In this document: in pieces, positions 5,916 through 7,927 of the stretch
Layout of the letters: each line of letters starts with the position of its first letter
Position numbering within the stretch: the stretch's first letter is position 1
NCBI GenBank assembly: GCA_964456925.1
Contig: CAYWCX010000033.1
Span: forward strand, 1-7,927
Length of the DNA stretch: 7,927 bases
Direction: 5' to 3'
Origin: JBAZKK01 sp964456925
GTDB taxonomy: Bacteria; Omnitrophota; Gorgyraeia; Gygaellales; Profunditerraquicolaceae
The notes under the pieces: generated by a model
What the model was told of the DNA's origin: nothing
Seen by the model: the letters and a program-made list of their open reading frames with translations, nothing else
The model's database searches: none
Translations under genes and position numbers: made by a program

Positions 5916-6653
5916 ATGAAGAAGGATAAATACCAGAAGCGTTTCTACCGCGAGGGGAACCGCTTCAGAGACTTATTTCAGGCGCAAGTGGCAGTCCAAG
6001 AGACAGACCTGCAGATACTTGCTGACCGGCCGCTTGACAAAGATTTCTGTAAAAAGAGGGTCGGTTTTTACCGCCGCGCTATCGAGGGTTATGTTTCGCG
6101 TAACCCCAAATTCCTGGTTGCGCTTAAGCCGCTGGCAATAGAGCCCGCCGCGCCGGCTATCGTCAAAGAAATGGGCGTTGCCGCCGAGAAGGCCGGGGTA
6201 GGCCCGATGGCAGCGGTTGCCGGGGCAATCGCAGAATTCCTGGGAGAGGACCTCTTAAAGAAGGGTTACCGCGAGGTTATTATCGAGAACGGCGGAGACA
6301 TTTTTTTGAAGATTGCTAAGCCGCGGGCAATAGGGATTTATGCCGGCAGCTCGATGGCCTTTAACCGACTATATTTGAAAATCGCGCCCCGCGATACCCC
6401 GCTTGGCATATGCACTTCTTCGGCAACCGTAGGACACTCCCTGAGTTTCGGCCTGGCTGATGCGGCGGTGATTCTGGCGCGCGATGCGGCATTAGCCGAT
6501 GCCGTGGCTACGGCCAGCGCTAACCGCGTCAAATCAAAAGGCGACCTTGAAAAAGCCCTGGCTTTTGTCCGTTCCGTAAAAGGGGTCTCGGGCGCGGTTA
6601 TAATCTTTAAAAAATACCTTATCAGCTGGGGTAATATTACGCTTGCGGCTTGA
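5916..6653 (+). CDS. UPF0280 (COG2122) family protein, ApbE-like fold
   Basis: A 245-residue protein of the UPF0280 family. Recognisable parts are the YREGNRF / QVAVQETDLQI N-terminus (11-35), GVGPMAAVAGAIAEFLGEDLL (94-114), VIIENGGDIFLK (121-132), GICTSSATVGHSLSFG (164-179) and DAALADAVATASAN (190-203). The last segment resembles the Asp/Ala/Thr motif of ApbE flavin transferases, and the fold is considered ApbE-like. From memory, a Methanosarcina member has been linked to sulfide-dependent cysteine/homocysteine formation, together with COG1900 and NIL-ferredoxin partners, none of which is in this window. The gene follows hypE by 6 bases in the same frame, with AGGAG touching the ATG. No signal peptide is present. 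Its TGA overlaps the -35 box of the next promoter. Family assignment is firm; the reaction is unknown. Confidence 0.92.
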   Translation: MKKDKYQKRFYREGNRFRDLFQAQVAVQETDLQILADRPLDKDFCKKRVGFYRRAIEGYVSRNPKFLVALKPLAIEPAAPAIVKEMGVAAEKAGVGPMAAVAGAIAEFLGEDLLKKGYREVIIENGGDIFLKIAKPRAIGIYAGSSMAFNRLYLKIAPRDTPLGICTSSATVGHSLSFGLADAAVILARDAALADAVATASANRVKSKGDLEKALAFVRSVKGVSGAVIIFKKYLISWGNITLAA

Positions 6654-6678
6654 GTTTTTGTTACGGCGGGATTATAAT
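6650..6678 (+). promoter_or_regulatory. Sigma70-type promoter for the glycosyltransferase gene
   Basis: TTGAGT (6650-6655) is separated by exactly 17 bases from a perfect TATAAT (6673-6678). The -35 box includes the TGA stop of the preceding gene. The expected transcription start is about 6685, giving only about 7 bases before ATG 6692. No Shine-Dalgarno is seen, so the transcript would be nearly leaderless. This is the only convincing promoter in the window and sits in its longest intergenic gap (38 bases). Confidence 0.65.
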
Positions 6679-6691
6679 ATAGTTTCTTGGC

Positions 6692-7849
6692 ATGCAAAGG
6701 ATTAAGGTTCTGTTCGTAATTACCAAATTAGAGCTGGGGGGAGCGCAGAAGCAGTTATTAAACCTGATTGCCGGACTCGATGAAACAAGGTTTGAACTTT
6801 TTTTATTTACTGCCAAGGAAGGACTGCTGGTTTCCGAAGCAGAAGCCCTGCAGGGCCTGCGGATAAAGAAATCAAAATATCTCAAGCGGGCGCTGAGTCC
6901 TTTCAATGATATTGCGGCGTTCTTGGAAATCCGCAGGTTTATTAAAAGAAACGGCATTGACCTCGTGCACACCCATAGCTCCAAGGCCGGGATTTTAGGC
7001 CGCTGGGCAGCGTGGTCAGCGGGGGTAAAAAATATCGTTCACACCGTGCACGGGTGGAGTTTTCACGACTGCCAGCCCTGGCTTGCGAAGCGCATTTTTA
7101 TTGCCCTGGAAAGAATTACCGCAGGGTTCACCGCCAAATTAATCGTTGTTTGCCAGCGCGATAAGGCATGTGGTTTAAAAAACCGCATCGCCGGCGAGGA
7201 AAAATATTCTTTTATCACCTACGCCATAAAGCACGAAGACTTTTGTTTAGACAGGAAAAAAGCGAGAGAGGATCTGGGATTTTCTGCGCAAGATTCGATA
7301 GTAGGGATGATCTCCTGTTTTAAGCCGCAGAAGTCCCCGGGGGATTTTATCAGGGTTGCTTCTTTGGCGCGCGATACGGCGCCGAATATAAAGTTCATTT
7401 TAGTAGGAGACGGGGTATTACGCGGTAAGATCGAGAAATTAATCGATAAATTTGATTTAAAAGACCGGGTTATTCTCACGGGCTGGCGCCGCGACATACC
7501 GCAACTCCTTTCTGTTTTTGATGTTTTAATTCTGACTTCCCTGTGGGAAGGGCTTCCGGTAGTGATTTTAGAGGCGATGGCAGCATCCCTTGCGTTAGTA
7601 GCAACTAATACCGGCGGCGTGGAAGAAATAATCAAGGACACAGAAACCGGATTTTTGGTTGCGCGCCGCGATATCGCGGCGATAAGCAAAAAGCTGGGAC
7701 TTCTATTAAAAGATAAAGTCCTGAGGGAAAGGATTGGCGGAGCTGCCAGGGACTTCGTAGCAGCGAATTTCTATTCCAGGGATATGGTCTTGAAGCACTC
7801 CGCTTTATACTCCGGCCTTATCAGGAGAGAGGCTTATTATGCCAATTAA
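6692..7849 (+). CDS. Glycosyltransferase family 4 (GT-B fold)
   Basis: A 385-residue retaining GT-B glycosyltransferase that would add a sugar from a nucleotide donor to a lipid-linked or surface polysaccharide. The N-terminal domain has the GGAQ loop (16-19) and HTHSSKAG (93-100), a layout common in capsule and exopolysaccharide transferases. The C-terminal Glycos_transf_1 domain has the FKPQKSP donor-binding segment (210-216, Lys214), FILVGDG (236-241), LTGWRRD (262-268) and the E-x7-E motif (Glu286, Glu294 in WEGLPVVILE). No membrane span is visible, so it is probably cytoplasmic and peripheral. Donor and acceptor cannot be read from the sequence. ATG 6692 gives the normal start (MQRIKVLFVITKLELGGAQ). 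It appears to be driven by its own promoter at 6650-6678. The 3' end overlaps the next gene by 11 bases, so it probably begins a polysaccharide operon. Confidence 0.93.
   Translation: MQRIKVLFVITKLELGGAQKQLLNLIAGLDETRFELFLFTAKEGLLVSEAEALQGLRIKKSKYLKRALSPFNDIAAFLEIRRFIKRNGIDLVHTHSSKAGILGRWAAWSAGVKNIVHTVHGWSFHDCQPWLAKRIFIALERITAGFTAKLIVVCQRDKACGLKNRIAGEEKYSFITYAIKHEDFCLDRKKAREDLGFSAQDSIVGMISCFKPQKSPGDFIRVASLARDTAPNIKFILVGDGVLRGKIEKLIDKFDLKDRVILTGWRRDIPQLLSVFDVLILTSLWEGLPVVILEAMAASLALVATNTGGVEEIIKDTETGFLVARRDIAAISKKLGLLLKDKVLRERIGGAARDFVAANFYSRDMVLKHSALYSGLIRREAYYAN
7664..7681. repeat. Perfect 18-bp palindrome inside the glycosyltransferase gene
   Basis: CGCCGCGATATCGCGGCG is fully self-complementary and codes for part of the ARRDIAAI segment of the glycosyltransferase. 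GATATC occurs several times in the window through Asp-Ile or Ile codons, so this may be due to codon use. Confidence 0.5.
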
Positions 7850-7927
7850 TTTATTATTGTCGGTTTTGATTACGGGTTTTGCTCTCGGGGTAATTGTGAT
7901 AACGGTTTTAAGAAAGGCGAGCCTGCG
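7839..7927 (+). CDS. N-terminal fragment of a membrane protein (partial)
   Basis: The frame opens with ATG 7839 and runs off the window after 29 codons. It begins MPINLLLSVLITGFALGVIV and continues ITVLRKASL, which is one membrane helix followed by a basic stretch. An AGGAGAGAGG tract at 7823-7832 provides a ribosome site 6 bases from the ATG. The start lies 11 bases inside the glycosyltransferase gene, so the two are co-transcribed. A short helix then Arg/Lys is compatible with MraY/WecA-type sugar-phosphate transferases or with a Wzx/Wzy-type polysaccharide membrane protein, but too little is present to choose. Confidence 0.65.
   Translation, partial: MPINLLLSVLITGFALGVIVITVLRKASL

Noticed and set aside
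6338..6697. A 119-codon - strand frame across the UPF0280 3' end and the following gap
   Set aside because: It is antisense to a conserved gene, lies opposite the clear promoter, and shows no known motif.
7219..7689. A 156-codon open frame on the - strand inside the glycosyltransferase gene
   Set aside because: Its + strand counterpart carries all the GT4 motifs; the antisense product has no sensible composition or ribosome site.

Overview
This is a gene-dense bacterial window in which every supported gene lies on the + strand. There are nine complete genes and two partial ones at the edges. The genes overlap or sit within about 40 bases of each other, and no stretch over 300 bases lacks a gene. 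The content suggests an uncultivated anaerobic diderm bacterium. The reasons are a secreted protein with beta-barrel character ending in Phe, a [NiFe]-hydrogenase maturation factor (HypE), a UPF0280/COG2122 protein and a PAC2 protein. An Omnitrophota-like lineage fits the mixture, but that is an impression from gene content, not a proof. I saw no tRNA, rRNA, CRISPR array, insertion sequence or attachment site.

Layout. Bases 1-601 hold the 3' end of a helical protein of unknown family. Bases 594-1229 encode an endonuclease III-superfamily DNA glycosylase, which overlaps by ATGA with a secreted outer-membrane-like protein (1226-1924). A short FmdB-type zinc ribbon (1946-2170) leads with one spare base into an M20 metallopeptidase of the ArgE/DapE type (2172-3299). 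A PAC2-family protein (3311-4276) overlaps by TTGA with a HAD phosphatase (4273-4896). HypE (4908-5909) and a UPF0280 protein (5916-6653) follow, six bases apart and in the same frame. A strong sigma70-type promoter (6650-6678) begins within the end of the UPF0280 gene. It appears to start a new unit: a GT4 glycosyltransferase (6692-7849) overlapping a truncated membrane-protein gene (7839 to the edge).

How the genes work together. Bases 1-6653 look like one long co-directional transcript of mostly unrelated housekeeping functions (DNA repair, envelope, peptide or amino-acid deacylation, phosphatase). The most suggestive part is the hypE-UPF0280 pair. HypE makes the cyanide ligand of [NiFe]-hydrogenases, and UPF0280 belongs to the ApbE-like fold group with a proposed role in sulfur assimilation. 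No hydrogenase or other hyp gene is visible here. The segment after 6650 looks like the start of a surface polysaccharide locus.

The best points for follow-up are: the glycosylase, which lacks both the catalytic Lys and the fourth Fe-S Cys; the hypE/UPF0280 junction, with a hairpin and a Shine-Dalgarno touching the start codon; the near-leaderless promoter of the glycosyltransferase; the proteasome-chaperone-like PAC2 protein; and the unknown proteins at 1-601 and 1226-1924.
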